NCBI GenBank assembly: GCA_025060455.1
Contig: JANXBY010000066.1
Location: forward strand, 1-64,000
Direction: 5' to 3'
From: Armatimonadota bacterium
GTDB taxonomy: Bacteria; Sysuimicrobiota; Sysuimicrobiia; Sysuimicrobiales; Sysuimicrobiaceae
DNA: 64,000 nt
In this document: piece by piece, positions 37,516 to 47,074 of the stretch
Layout: every line of letters begins with the position of its first letter
Numbering within the stretch: position 1 is the first letter of the stretch
The notes under the pieces: model-generated
The model's database searches: none
Told to the model about the DNA's origin: nothing
What the model saw: only the letters and a program-made list of their open reading frames with translations
Made by a program: the position numbers and the translations under genes

Positions 37516-38385
37516 GTGCCGGTCCTGGTGGACGCCGTCCTGCGCTGGCTGGAACCCCGGCCGGGCGGCGTGTACGTGGACGCCACGGTGGGGGCCGGTG
37601 GGCACGCGGAGCGGATCCTGGAGGCGTGCGCGCCCACAGGCCGCCTGGTGGGGATTGACCGGGACCCCCAGGCTCTGGAGGCGGCCCGGGAACGCCTGTC
37701 CCGCTTCCACGGGCGGGTGCAGCTGGTGCGCGGCAACTTCGCGGACCTCCAGGCGCTGCTGAGGGAGCTGGGCGTGCGGGTTGCAGACGGAGTGCTGTTC
37801 GACCTGGGCGTGTCCAGCCTGCAGCTGCAACATCCGGAGCGCGGCTTCAGCTTCCAGCTGGAAGGGCCTCTGGACATGCGCATGGACCCTGCGCAGCCCC
37901 AGACGGCGGCGGACCTGGTGAACCGCCTGTCCGAGCCGGAGCTGGCGGAGCTGCTGCGCCGCTATGGGGAGGAGCCCTTCGCGCGCCGCATCGCTCGCTC
38001 GATCGTGCGCCGGCGGCCCCTGAGGACCACCACGGAGCTGGTGGAAGCGGTGCAGGCAGCAGTCCCCCGGAGCCGCTGGCCCCGCCGCACACACGTGGCG
38101 ACCCGGACCTTCCAGGCCCTCCGCATTGCCACCAACCGGGAGCTGGAGGCCCTCCAGACGGCTTTGGACGAGGTGCCGGAGGTGCTGCGCCCGGGCGGCC
38201 GCGTGGTGGTGATCGCCTTCCACTCCTTGGAGGACCGGCTGGTGAAGCAGGCGTTCAGGAGTGACCCCCGTCTGCGCCCCCTCCTGCGCAAGCCCGTGCG
38301 GCCAACGCCGGAAGAACTCTCCGCAAACCCGCGCGCCCGGAGCGCGCGGCTGAGAGCCGCCGAGCGGGTGGAGGCGGTGAGTTGA
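37516..38385 (+). CDS. rsmH: 16S rRNA (cytosine-N4)-methyltransferase RsmH (start uncertain)
   Basis: HVPVLVDAVLRWL, DATVGAGGHAERIL, FDLGVSSLQLQHPERGFSF, IAFHSLEDRLVK. Confidence 0.93.
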   Translation: MPVLVDAVLRWLEPRPGGVYVDATVGAGGHAERILEACAPTGRLVGIDRDPQALEAARERLSRFHGRVQLVRGNFADLQALLRELGVRVADGVLFDLGVSSLQLQHPERGFSFQLEGPLDMRMDPAQPQTAADLVNRLSEPELAELLRRYGEEPFARRIARSIVRRRPLRTTTELVEAVQAAVPRSRWPRRTHVATRTFQALRIATNRELEALQTALDEVPEVLRPGGRVVVIAFHSLEDRLVKQAFRSDPRLRPLLRKPVRPTPEELSANPRARSARLRAAERVEAVS

Positions 38386-38849
38386 TCGCGGCGCACCGCA
38401 GGCACCGCACCTACCCCGTCATCCTGCCGGAGGAGTCGGTTGTTGTTGCGCCACACCGCCGGCCCCGGCGCGCCCACCCGCTGGCGCGGGGCCTTGTGTT
38501 GCTGACCCTGTTCGGAGCTCCCCTGCTGGGCCATGTGTGGCTGGAAAGCCAGGCCGCCCAGGCGGGCTACCGGTTGCGGGCGCTGCGCCAGGAGGTCGCG
38601 CAGCTGGAACGGGAGCGGGAAGCCCTACGCAGCCAGGCCGCGGCCCTGCGTTCGCCCGACCGACTGGAACGCCTGGCTGCCCGCTGGGGCCTGAAGCCTC
38701 CGAGTCCGGACCAGCTGGCCGCCGTGGTAGTGCCCGGGGACCTAGTGAGCCGGCCTGCTGTAGCTTCCGCACCGCCCCCATGGTGGGAGCGGCTCGCACG
38801 GTTCCTGCACGACACCGCCGCCGTCGCCGCGGAGCGGCCGCGCCCATGA
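38382..38849 (+). CDS. ftsL: FtsL-like cell-division protein
   Basis: Position between rsmH and ftsI; one TM plus short coiled coil; divergent sequence. Confidence 0.7.
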   Translation: MIAAHRRHRTYPVILPEESVVVAPHRRPRRAHPLARGLVLLTLFGAPLLGHVWLESQAAQAGYRLRALRQEVAQLEREREALRSQAAALRSPDRLERLAARWGLKPPSPDQLAAVVVPGDLVSRPAVASAPPPWWERLARFLHDTAAVAAERPRP

Positions 38850-40612
38850 AGCGAGCCGCCTTGCCCCCGCGGGGACCGCGGAGCGGGGCCCCGCAGGTCC
38901 TGGCCCTTCCCCGGTGGAGGCTCAAGTGGCTGGCCGCCGGCTGGCTCGTGGCCCTGGCCACCGTCGCCGCAAGGGTGGCGTACCTGCAGACCCCCAGGTT
39001 CGACCACCTCCGGGAGCTGGGTCGCCGTCAGCAGGTGGAGACAGTGACGCTTTCAGGTTCCCGGGGCAGGATCTACGACCGCGCAGGCCGCGAGCTGGCG
39101 AGCAACGTGATCCGCGACTCTGTATACGCGGTGCCGCGTGCGATCCGGGACCCGGAGGGGTTCGCGCGGAAAGTGGGACCCCTGCTCGGGCTGGAGCCGT
39201 CCGCGGTGGTGGAGCGGGTGCGCCGGGGCGGCTACTTCGTGTGGCTGGCGCGCCAGGTGAGCCCTGAAGTGGCCGGCCGGCTGCGGCAGCTGGGCCTGGA
39301 GCAGGAGCTGGGCTTCGAGCCGGAGGAAAAACGGGTCTACCCCTTCGGGCGTCTTGCGGGCCCCGTGCTCGGGTTCACCGGGGTGGACAACCAGGGGCTC
39401 GCGGGCCTGGAGCTGCGCTACGAACAGGCCCTGCGGGGCCGGCCCGGGCGCGCCATCCGGGTGCGGGACGCGTTCGGTCGGGAGATCCTCGAGGGGCGGC
39501 AGGTACTTTTGCAGCCCCGCAGGGGCCAGGATTTGGTGCTGGCGCTGGACAGCGTGGTGCAGCACGTGGCGGAGCGGGAACTTGTGCGGACCGTGGAGCA
39601 CTACCGCGCGCAGGGCGGAGCCGCGGTGGCCATGGACGTCCGCACGGGCGAGGTGCTGGCCCTAGCCAGCGTCCCGGGGTTCGATCCGAACTCCGTCCCC
39701 GACGGGACGGAGGCCTGGCGCAACCGAGCCCTGGAGGCGTACGAACCCGGATCCACCCTGAAGGCGGCGGTGCTGGCCGCGGCCCTGGAAGAAGGCGTGG
39801 TGGACGCGGGCTGGAAGGTCACCTGCCCGGGCTGGCTGCGGATCCCGGGCGGCTACACCGTGCGCGAGGCGCACGGGGAGGCCCACGGCCGCGTGGGGAT
39901 CGCGGACGTGGTGCGGCTTTCGTGCAACGTGGCCGCCGCGCGGGTGGGTGCGGAGCTCGGACCGGCCCGCCTGCACCGCTACCTCCGGCAGTTCGGGTTC
40001 GGCGAGCCCACCGGGGTCGATCTGCCCGGTGAATCCGCGGGCATCCTGCGGGACCCGTCGCAGTGGTCCGGCAGCGACCCATACGTGCTGGCCATCGGTC
40101 AGGGTGTGGCCGTTACCCCTCTGCAGCTGGTGCGGTTTGTGGCCGCGGTGGCCAACGGTGGATGGTTGGTGAGGCCGCGCGTGGCGGTGGCCATGCGGGA
40201 TCCCGAAGGAGGCCTGCGGCGCGTGGCCGCGGACGAGCGGGTCCGGGTGCTTTCGCCCCGGGTGGCCCATACGCTTTTGCTGGCCATGGAGCGGACGGTC
40301 GCCGACGGCACCGGGACCGCGGCAGCGGTCCAGGGCTACCGGGTGGCGGGTAAGACGGGCACCGCCCAGAAGCCCTCTCCCCACGGCGGCTACCAGCCCG
40401 GCCGGTACGTGGCCTCGTTCGTGGGCGTGGTGCCGGTAGACCAACCCCGGCTGGCCATCGCGGTGGTGGTGGACGAGCCGCAGGGGGCGTACTACGGCGG
40501 TGTGGTGGCCGCGCCCGCGTTCAGCCGGATTGCTTCTCAGGCCCTGTGGGTGCTGGGCGTGCCGCCGGGGGAGGTGGCCCCACAGGCGGTGCGGCGGCCC
40601 GGCGGGGACTGA
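38846..40612 (+). CDS. ftsI: FtsI/PBP3 peptidoglycan transpeptidase (catalytic motifs intact)
   Basis: YEPGSTLKAAVLAAAL (SxxK), LSCNVAAARVG (SxN), VAGKTGTAQKP (KTG). Confidence 0.96.
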   Translation: MKRAALPPRGPRSGAPQVLALPRWRLKWLAAGWLVALATVAARVAYLQTPRFDHLRELGRRQQVETVTLSGSRGRIYDRAGRELASNVIRDSVYAVPRAIRDPEGFARKVGPLLGLEPSAVVERVRRGGYFVWLARQVSPEVAGRLRQLGLEQELGFEPEEKRVYPFGRLAGPVLGFTGVDNQGLAGLELRYEQALRGRPGRAIRVRDAFGREILEGRQVLLQPRRGQDLVLALDSVVQHVAERELVRTVEHYRAQGGAAVAMDVRTGEVLALASVPGFDPNSVPDGTEAWRNRALEAYEPGSTLKAAVLAAALEEGVVDAGWKVTCPGWLRIPGGYTVREAHGEAHGRVGIADVVRLSCNVAAARVGAELGPARLHRYLRQFGFGEPTGVDLPGESAGILRDPSQWSGSDPYVLAIGQGVAVTPLQLVRFVAAVANGGWLVRPRVAVAMRDPEGGLRRVAADERVRVLSPRVAHTLLLAMERTVADGTGTAAAVQGYRVAGKTGTAQKPSPHGGYQPGRYVASFVGVVPVDQPRLAIAVVVDEPQGAYYGGVVAAPAFSRIASQALWVLGVPPGEVAPQAVRRPGGD

Positions 40613-40649
40613 GGCCGTGCCCCTATAATTGGGGAAGGTTGAGGCGGCG

Positions 40650-42125
40650 GTGCGTCTTCGCGAACTGATCCGTTGCCTGCCGAGCTACCACCTCCTCGGC
40701 GAAGACTCCGTGGACGTGTCCGGCATCGCGTACGACTCTCGGCGCGTGCGGGCCGGAGACCTGTTCTGCGCGGTAGTGGGCCGCCGGCACGACGGCCACG
40801 ACTTCGTCCACGAGGCCTGCAGCAGGGGTGCAGCGGCGTTGCTGGTCCAGCGTCCGGTGCGCTCGTCTGTGCCGCAGGTGGTGGTGCCCTCCGTGCGGGA
40901 GGCCATGGGGCCGGTGGCGTCCGCGTTCTGGGGGTACCCCTCCCACCAGATGGAGGTGGTGGGAGTCACCGGCACCAACGGCAAGGGCACGGTGACCTGG
41001 CTGGTGCGCGCGGCCCTGGAGGCCGCCGGAGTTCGGTGCGGAGTGGTGGGCACCCTCGGCGCGTGGCTGGGCTCGGGGTGGGAGCCTCTCGAGCGTACCA
41101 CCCCCGAAGCAGCCGACCTGCACGCCTTGCTGGCGCGCATGGTTCAGGGCGGGATGAGGGCTGCCGCGGTGGAGGTGGCCTCGCACGCCCTGGACCAGGA
41201 GAGGGTGGGGGGCGTGCGGTTCCGGGTGGCGGCGTTCACCAACCTGACCCAGGACCACCTGGACTTTCACGGCACCTGGGAGGCCTACCGGGAGGCGAAG
41301 GCCAAGCTGTTTCGCCGGGTGGAGCCGGACGGGTTGAGCGTGGTGAACCGAGACGACCCGCACGGGGCGTACATGGCCAGCTGCAGCCGCGCCGCGGTCC
41401 TCACCTACGGTGTGCGTGGGCAGGCGGACGTGAGGGCCCGGAGCGTGCGGGTGGGCCCGGAGGGGTGCACCTTCGAGGTGGTAGCGCCTGCAGGCCGCGC
41501 GGAGGTCCGGCTGCACCTGGTGGGCCGGTTCAACGTGTACAACGCCCTGTGCGCCCTGGCGGTGGCGTCGTACCTGGGCGTGCCCCTGCAGCAGGCCGCT
41601 TCCGGCCTGGCGTCGGTGCGCGGCATCCCGGGCCGGTTCGAGCGGGTGCACTGCGGCCAGCCCTTCACGGTGGTGGTGGACTACGCGCACACCCCGGACG
41701 GCCTGGCCAACGTACTGGCCGCCGCGAGGGAGATTACCCGGGGCAGGGTGATCGTGGTGTTCGGGTGCGGCGGAGAGCGGGACCGCGCCAAGCGGCCGCA
41801 GATGGGCCAGGTGGCTGCCCGGCTGGCGGACCACGTGGTGGTCACCAGCGACAACCCCCGCGGCGAGGATCCCCTGGCCATCGTGGAGGAGGTGGTGCAG
41901 GGGGTCCGCCGCGCAGGGGGGCTAAGCACGTACGAGGTGGAGCCCGACCGCCGGGAGGCCATCCGCAAGGCGGTGCGGGCCGCCCGGGCCGGGGACGCGG
42001 TGCTGATCTGCGGCAAGGGCCACGAGACCACGCAGGTGTTCAAAGACCGTGCGGTGCCCTTCGACGACCGAGAGGAAGCCCGGCGGGCCCTGCGGGAGCT
42101 GGGATGGGACTCGGAGGTATCCTGA
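40650..42125 (+). CDS. murE: UDP-MurNAc-tripeptide synthetase MurE, likely meso-DAP-adding
   Basis: VTGTNGKGTVTWLV, TQDHLDFHGTWEAY, DNPR motif in TSDNPRGEDP. Confidence 0.95.
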   Translation: MRLRELIRCLPSYHLLGEDSVDVSGIAYDSRRVRAGDLFCAVVGRRHDGHDFVHEACSRGAAALLVQRPVRSSVPQVVVPSVREAMGPVASAFWGYPSHQMEVVGVTGTNGKGTVTWLVRAALEAAGVRCGVVGTLGAWLGSGWEPLERTTPEAADLHALLARMVQGGMRAAAVEVASHALDQERVGGVRFRVAAFTNLTQDHLDFHGTWEAYREAKAKLFRRVEPDGLSVVNRDDPHGAYMASCSRAAVLTYGVRGQADVRARSVRVGPEGCTFEVVAPAGRAEVRLHLVGRFNVYNALCALAVASYLGVPLQQAASGLASVRGIPGRFERVHCGQPFTVVVDYAHTPDGLANVLAAAREITRGRVIVVFGCGGERDRAKRPQMGQVAARLADHVVVTSDNPRGEDPLAIVEEVVQGVRRAGGLSTYEVEPDRREAIRKAVRAARAGDAVLICGKGHETTQVFKDRAVPFDDREEARRALRELGWDSEVS

Positions 42126-43483
42126 CCGCGGAGGAGATCGCCACGGTCACCGGAGGCCGGGTGGTTCGCGGGGACCCGGCTACGCGGGTGAGCTCCGTGA
42201 GCACCGACAGCCGCAGCTGCCAGCCGGGGGCGCTGTTCGTGGCCCTCCAGGGCGCGCGGCGGGACGGCCACGACTTCGTGGGAGAAGCCCAGCGCCGCGG
42301 CGCCGCGGCCGCGCTGGTCTGCCGTCCCGTAGACGCGGGATTGGCCCAGGTGCAGGTCTCCGACACCCGGAGGTCCCTGCTGCCCTTGGCGTCCGCCTGG
42401 AGGGCGCGGTTCGCGGCGGACGTGGTGGGGGTCACGGGCAGCGTGGGCAAGTCCACCACGGTGCAGATGGTCGCCGCGGTGCTGCGCGCGCGGTACCCCA
42501 CCTGGGCTTCGAGGCCGGAGTGGAACGCCGAGCTGGGAGTGCCCCTCACGGTGTTCGGCCTCGCCCGGGAGCACCGCTACCTGGTGGTGGAGCTGGCCAT
42601 GCGTGGACTGGGCCAGATCGCGGAGCTCTGCCGCGTGGTGCGTCCTTCCATCGGCGTGGTGACCCGCGTGGGCCCGGTGCACACCGAACAGCTGGGCTCC
42701 GTAGAGGCGGTGGCCAAGGCCAAGGCAGAGCTGGTGCAGGCGCTCCCAGCGGACGGCGTGGCGGTGCTCAACGGCGACGACCCGCGGGTGCGCGGCATGG
42801 CACCGCACACCGCCGCCCGGGTGGTGTTGTACGGGACCGCGGGGGACTGCGCGGTGCGGGCGGAAGGGGTGCAGGTGAGCCCGGACGGGGTGCGCTTTCT
42901 CGTGCGGGCTGGGAAGACCCGTGTCCAGGGGTTTCTGCCCGTGCCGTCCACGCAGCTGGTGGCCAACGCCCTGGCGGCCTTTGCGGTGGGGCTGGAAGCG
43001 GGAGTGCCTTTGGAGGAGGCGGCCGAGGCCCTGCGGGGGTTCCAGATGCCGCCCATGCGGCTTCAGGTGCTGCAGCTGCCCGGCGAGGTGGTGGTGGTGA
43101 ACGACGCGTACAACGCAAGCCCGCTGTCGGTGGAGGCGGCTCTGGAGGCCGTCCGGCCCCTGCGGGCCGGGCGGCGGCTGGTGGCGGTGTTGGGCGAGAT
43201 GCGGGAGCTGGGCCAGCTGCATGAGCTGGCGCACCGCGAGGTGGGCAGGCTGTGTGCCCGGGAGGGCGTGGACGTGCTGGTGGTGGTCGGCGAAGGCGCC
43301 AGGGAGCTGGCGGCCGCAGCCTTGGAGGCAGGGCTTCCGCCGCAGCAGGTCCGGTGGGTGGCGGACGCAGGGCAGGCGGCCCAGCAGGTGCTCCGACAGC
43401 TCCAGCCCGGGGATGTGGTCCTGGTGAAGGGGTCCCGGGCCGTGGCTCTTGAGCGCGTGGTGGAGAGTCTGTGGCCCCGGTGA
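42104..43483 (+). CDS. murF: UDP-MurNAc-pentapeptide synthetase MurF
   Basis: VTGSVGKSTTVQMV, VVVNDAYNASPLSVEAALEAV. Confidence 0.95.
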   Translation: MGLGGILTAEEIATVTGGRVVRGDPATRVSSVSTDSRSCQPGALFVALQGARRDGHDFVGEAQRRGAAAALVCRPVDAGLAQVQVSDTRRSLLPLASAWRARFAADVVGVTGSVGKSTTVQMVAAVLRARYPTWASRPEWNAELGVPLTVFGLAREHRYLVVELAMRGLGQIAELCRVVRPSIGVVTRVGPVHTEQLGSVEAVAKAKAELVQALPADGVAVLNGDDPRVRGMAPHTAARVVLYGTAGDCAVRAEGVQVSPDGVRFLVRAGKTRVQGFLPVPSTQLVANALAAFAVGLEAGVPLEEAAEALRGFQMPPMRLQVLQLPGEVVVVNDAYNASPLSVEAALEAVRPLRAGRRLVAVLGEMRELGQLHELAHREVGRLCAREGVDVLVVVGEGARELAAAALEAGLPPQQVRWVADAGQAAQQVLRQLQPGDVVLVKGSRAVALERVVESLWPR

Positions 43484-44430
43484 CGGACCGGGTGGTGTGG
43501 GCCGCGCTGGCGTCCGCCGCGGCCGCCGCCGGGCTGGTGGCGCTCCTGATCCCGTGGTTGCGGCGGGTGGCTCCCCAGCGGATCCGGGAGGACGCCCCAC
43601 CCCGCCACCGCCAGAAGGAAGGCACGCCTACCCTCGGAGGGTTGGCCATCCTCGGGGGCGCGCTGGCGGGGCTGGCGGCTTCGGCCTCGTGGGGACCCAA
43701 GGTCCTGGTGGCCTGTGGTGCGGTGGCGCTGTACGCGGGAGTGGGCTTCGTGGACGACTGGCTGAGCGTGCGCCGTGGGCGCAACCTGGGGCTGCGGGCC
43801 CGGGAGAAGTTGGCGTTCCAGGTCCCGGTGGCGATCGGGGTGGGGTGGTACGCGGCGACGAGCCTGCCGCAGGGCACGGGGTTGTGGACGCCCTGGGGCG
43901 GCGTGTGGGAGCTCGGCTGGGGTTACGTGCCGTTCGCCGCCCTCCTGGTGGTGGGGTTCACCAACGGGACCAACCTCACGGACGGGTTGGATGGGCTCGC
44001 CGCAGGGTGCGGGGCGCTGGCCCTGGCGGCGTACGCGGTGGTGGCCCTGCGCACGGGCCAGCCCGAGCTGGCCGGGTTCGCGGCGGCCATGGCAGGCGGC
44101 TGTCTGGGCTTCCTGTGGTTCAACGCGCACCCGGCGCAGGTCATCATGGGCGACGTGGGCTCCCAGGCTTTGGGTGCTGCCCTGAGCTCGGTGGCGTTGC
44201 TGACCCGCACGGAGCTCCTGTTGTTCGTGGTAGGCGCGGTGTTCGCCGCGGAGGCCGCGTCCGTGGTGGTGCAAGTGGTCTACTTCCGGTTCACGAGAGG
44301 CCGGCGGGTGTTCCGCAGCTCACCCCTGCACCACCACTTCGAGCTGGTGGGCTGGGAGGAGCCGAAGATCGTGACGCGCTTTTGGGTGGCGGGAGCCCTG
44401 GCCGCCCTGGCGGGTCTGGGTTTGGTGTAG
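43471..44430 (+). CDS. mraY: Phospho-MurNAc-pentapeptide translocase
   Basis: PTLGGLAIL, TNLTDGLDGLAAG, WFNAHPAQVIMGDVGS, SPLHHHFELVGW. Confidence 0.95.
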   Translation: MAPVTDRVVWAALASAAAAAGLVALLIPWLRRVAPQRIREDAPPRHRQKEGTPTLGGLAILGGALAGLAASASWGPKVLVACGAVALYAGVGFVDDWLSVRRGRNLGLRAREKLAFQVPVAIGVGWYAATSLPQGTGLWTPWGGVWELGWGYVPFAALLVVGFTNGTNLTDGLDGLAAGCGALALAAYAVVALRTGQPELAGFAAAMAGGCLGFLWFNAHPAQVIMGDVGSQALGAALSSVALLTRTELLLFVVGAVFAAEAASVVVQVVYFRFTRGRRVFRSSPLHHHFELVGWEEPKIVTRFWVAGALAALAGLGLV

Positions 44431-44432
44431 CC

Positions 44433-45896
44433 GTGGATGGGCGGGTCGGCTGGAGGCCGCGTCCGGTGCACCACCCCGCGGTGGAAGCCCTGCGCGGCCG
44501 TCGCGTGCACGTGCTGGGCATCAGCGGCACCGAGGGGTCCGCGGTGGCGGAGTTCCTCCTGGCGCAGGGCGTGGAGCCCACCTGCCACGACCTGCAGACC
44601 CCGGAGGAGTTCCCGGAGGTGTTCCACCGCACCCACCGCTGGATGCCCGCGGAGGAGCGGGAGGAGCGGGTGCGGTGGTGGCTAGAACAGCCCGTGCGCT
44701 GGGGGCCCCGCTACCTGGAGGGGATCGAGGACGCGGAGGTGGTGTTCCTACCGCAGGCGTGGTTCCGTAGGCCGGAGAACGCCCGCCTGAAAGAGCTGCT
44801 GGCCCGGGGACTGCAGGCCTCCAGCCTCACCCAGCTGGTGCTGGACCTGGCCCCCTGTCCCGTGGTGGGGGTGACGGGGACCAACGGCAAGTTCACCGTG
44901 GTCACCCTGGTGCAGCGCATCCTGGAGGTCTCGGGTCTGCGGGCGTATGCCAGCGGCAACGACCGTAGCCACGTCCCTGCTCTGTACTTCCTGCACGAGC
45001 TGCGGCCGGAGGACCGGCTGGTGCTGGAGGTCAGCAACCGGCAGCTGCTGGGCGTCCGGCGCAGCCCTTCTGTGGCGGTGCTCACCAACGTCACGCCCCA
45101 CCACCTCGACGACCACGGCAGCTTCGAGGCGTACGCGGAGTGCAAGGCTCGGATCTTCCTCTACCAGGGGCCGGGCGACGTGCTGGTGGCCAACCAGGAC
45201 GACCCGGTGGCGTGGCGGCTGGCCGCCCGCGCGCCCTCCCGGGTGGTGCCGTTCGGGCGGGCGGCGTATGGGGGCGCGTGGGTGGACGGGGCGTGGATCC
45301 GGTGGTCGGACGAGCGGGTGGTGTCCCGGTGGGAGCTAAAGGTGCCCGGTTCCCACGCGCTTCTGAACGCCCTGGCTGCGTGCGCGGCCGCCGGGGTGGC
45401 GGGCGGCTCGGTGCAGGCCATGGCCCAGGTGCTGCGGGAGTTCCGGGGCCTGCCGCACCGGCTGTGGCTGGTGGACGAGGTGCAGGGCGTGCGGTTTTTC
45501 GAGGACTCCCTGGCCACCAACCCCGCGGCTGCGGCGGCAGCGGTGGAGGCCATGGACCGGCCCTTCGTGCTCATCGCGGGGGGCCGCAGGCCCAACGCCA
45601 CCCCCGAGGACTTCCGGCCCGTGCGCGAGGCGCTGGTCCGCAGCCCCGTGCGGGCGGTGTACCTCATCGGGGAGTGTGCGCCGGTCCTGTGGGACGCGCT
45701 GCGGGGCCTGCCCGCGGAGGTGGTGGAGGTCCGTACCCTGGCGCAGGCGTTCCGGCGCGCGGTGCAGCTCGCCAGGCCCGGGGAAGCGGTGTTGCTGTCG
45801 CCGGGGTGTGAGTCCTTCGACCAGTTCACGGACTATCGGGAGCGCGCGGAGGTTTTCACCGCCCTGGTAGCGCAACACAGGAGGCGGGCGGGATGA
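44433..45896 (+). CDS. murD: UDP-MurNAc-L-alanine--D-glutamate ligase MurD, divergent
   Basis: VTGTNGKFTVVTLV, TNVTPHHLDDHGSFEAY, DSLATNPAAAAAAVEAM, LSPGCESFDQFTDY. Confidence 0.88.
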   Translation: MDGRVGWRPRPVHHPAVEALRGRRVHVLGISGTEGSAVAEFLLAQGVEPTCHDLQTPEEFPEVFHRTHRWMPAEEREERVRWWLEQPVRWGPRYLEGIEDAEVVFLPQAWFRRPENARLKELLARGLQASSLTQLVLDLAPCPVVGVTGTNGKFTVVTLVQRILEVSGLRAYASGNDRSHVPALYFLHELRPEDRLVLEVSNRQLLGVRRSPSVAVLTNVTPHHLDDHGSFEAYAECKARIFLYQGPGDVLVANQDDPVAWRLAARAPSRVVPFGRAAYGGAWVDGAWIRWSDERVVSRWELKVPGSHALLNALAACAAAGVAGGSVQAMAQVLREFRGLPHRLWLVDEVQGVRFFEDSLATNPAAAAAAVEAMDRPFVLIAGGRRPNATPEDFRPVREALVRSPVRAVYLIGECAPVLWDALRGLPAEVVEVRTLAQAFRRAVQLARPGEAVLLSPGCESFDQFTDYRERAEVFTALVAQHRRRAG

Positions 45897-47074
45897 CCCG
45901 GCCCAGCCCCCCGCAGGAGATCCGGCGTGGTCCAGTGGACGGGTGGCTGGTGGCCAGCGTGTTGGGGCTGTGCGGGGTCGGCCTGGTGATGGTCTACAGC
46001 GCCAGCTCCGTGGCGGGCTTTGAGCGCTTCGGGGACGCCAGCTACTTCCTCAAGCGGCAGCTGGCCTGGTTCACCCTCGGGTGCGGCTGCATGGTGCTCA
46101 CCTCCCGGGTGCACTACACCGCGTGGCGCAGACTCGCGGCACCGCTCGTGGTGGCCTCCCTGCTGTTGTTGGGCGCGGTCCTGGTGCCCGGCATCGGAGA
46201 CGTGGCCGGCGGGGCGCGGCGGTGGATCTCCGCAGGTCCGGTGAACTTCCAACCCGTGGAGGTGGCCAAGTTCAGCTTGGTGGCCTACCTCGCCCACTTC
46301 CTCGCCAACCGGCGCGACCAGGTCCGCTCCCTGACCAGGGGTGTGTTGCCGCCCCTGGGGTTCGCCGGGGCCATGGCCGTGTTGGTGCTGCGGCAGCCGG
46401 ACATGGGCAGTGCGGTGGTGCTGGTAGGGATCGCGGCCGCGGTGCTGTTCTGCGCGGGCGCGCGCCTGCACCACCTGGGTGGGCTCGCGGTGGTGGCGGC
46501 TCCTGCCGCGGCGTGGGCCGCCCTGGCGGAACCGTACCGCAGGGAAAGGATCCTGGCGTTTTTGGACCCTTGGCGAGACGCCCAGGGCAGTGGCTTTCAC
46601 GTGATCCAGTCCCTGGTGGCGGTGGCTTCCGGCGGCCTGGTGGGGGTCGGGCTGGGCCAAAGCCGCCAGAAGTTCTTCTACCTGCCGGAGCGCCACACGG
46701 ACTTCATCTTCGCCATCCTGGCGGAGGAGCTGGGGTTGGCGGGGGTGGTGGTGGTAGTGGGCCTGTACGCGGTGTTGGTGGCCCGCATTTACCGAGCCGC
46801 CCTACGGGCCCCTGACCGCTACGGAGCCCTCCTGGCATCTGGTTTCGGAGCGTGGGTGGCGGGCCAGGCGGTCCTGAACCTGGGGGTGGCCACGGGGCTG
46901 CTGCCGGTCACCGGGGTCCCGCTGCCGTTCGTGAGCTTCGGCGGGTCCTCGCTGGTGTCGCTGATGGCGGCCGCGGGCGTGTGCATGAACCTTTCCCAGT
47001 ACGCGCGGGCCGTGCGGGAGGCGGACGTGTTCAGCGCGTGGGCGTCTTCGCCCGCGAGGGAGAGAGCTCCTTGA
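45893..47074 (+). CDS. ftsW: FtsW SEDS peptidoglycan polymerase (catalytic motif intact)
   Basis: YLPERHTDFIFAILAEELGLAG; TGVPLPFVSFGGSSL. Confidence 0.95.
   Translation: MTRPSPPQEIRRGPVDGWLVASVLGLCGVGLVMVYSASSVAGFERFGDASYFLKRQLAWFTLGCGCMVLTSRVHYTAWRRLAAPLVVASLLLLGAVLVPGIGDVAGGARRWISAGPVNFQPVEVAKFSLVAYLAHFLANRRDQVRSLTRGVLPPLGFAGAMAVLVLRQPDMGSAVVLVGIAAAVLFCAGARLHHLGGLAVVAAPAAAWAALAEPYRRERILAFLDPWRDAQGSGFHVIQSLVAVASGGLVGVGLGQSRQKFFYLPERHTDFIFAILAEELGLAGVVVVVGLYAVLVARIYRAALRAPDRYGALLASGFGAWVAGQAVLNLGVATGLLPVTGVPLPFVSFGGSSLVSLMAAAGVCMNLSQYARAVREADVFSAWASSPARERAP

Noticed and set aside
40673-42103. N-terminal half of the 936-aa ORF 40673..43483
   Set aside because: This part is an alternative frame of murE; only the portion from ATG 42104 (murF) is real
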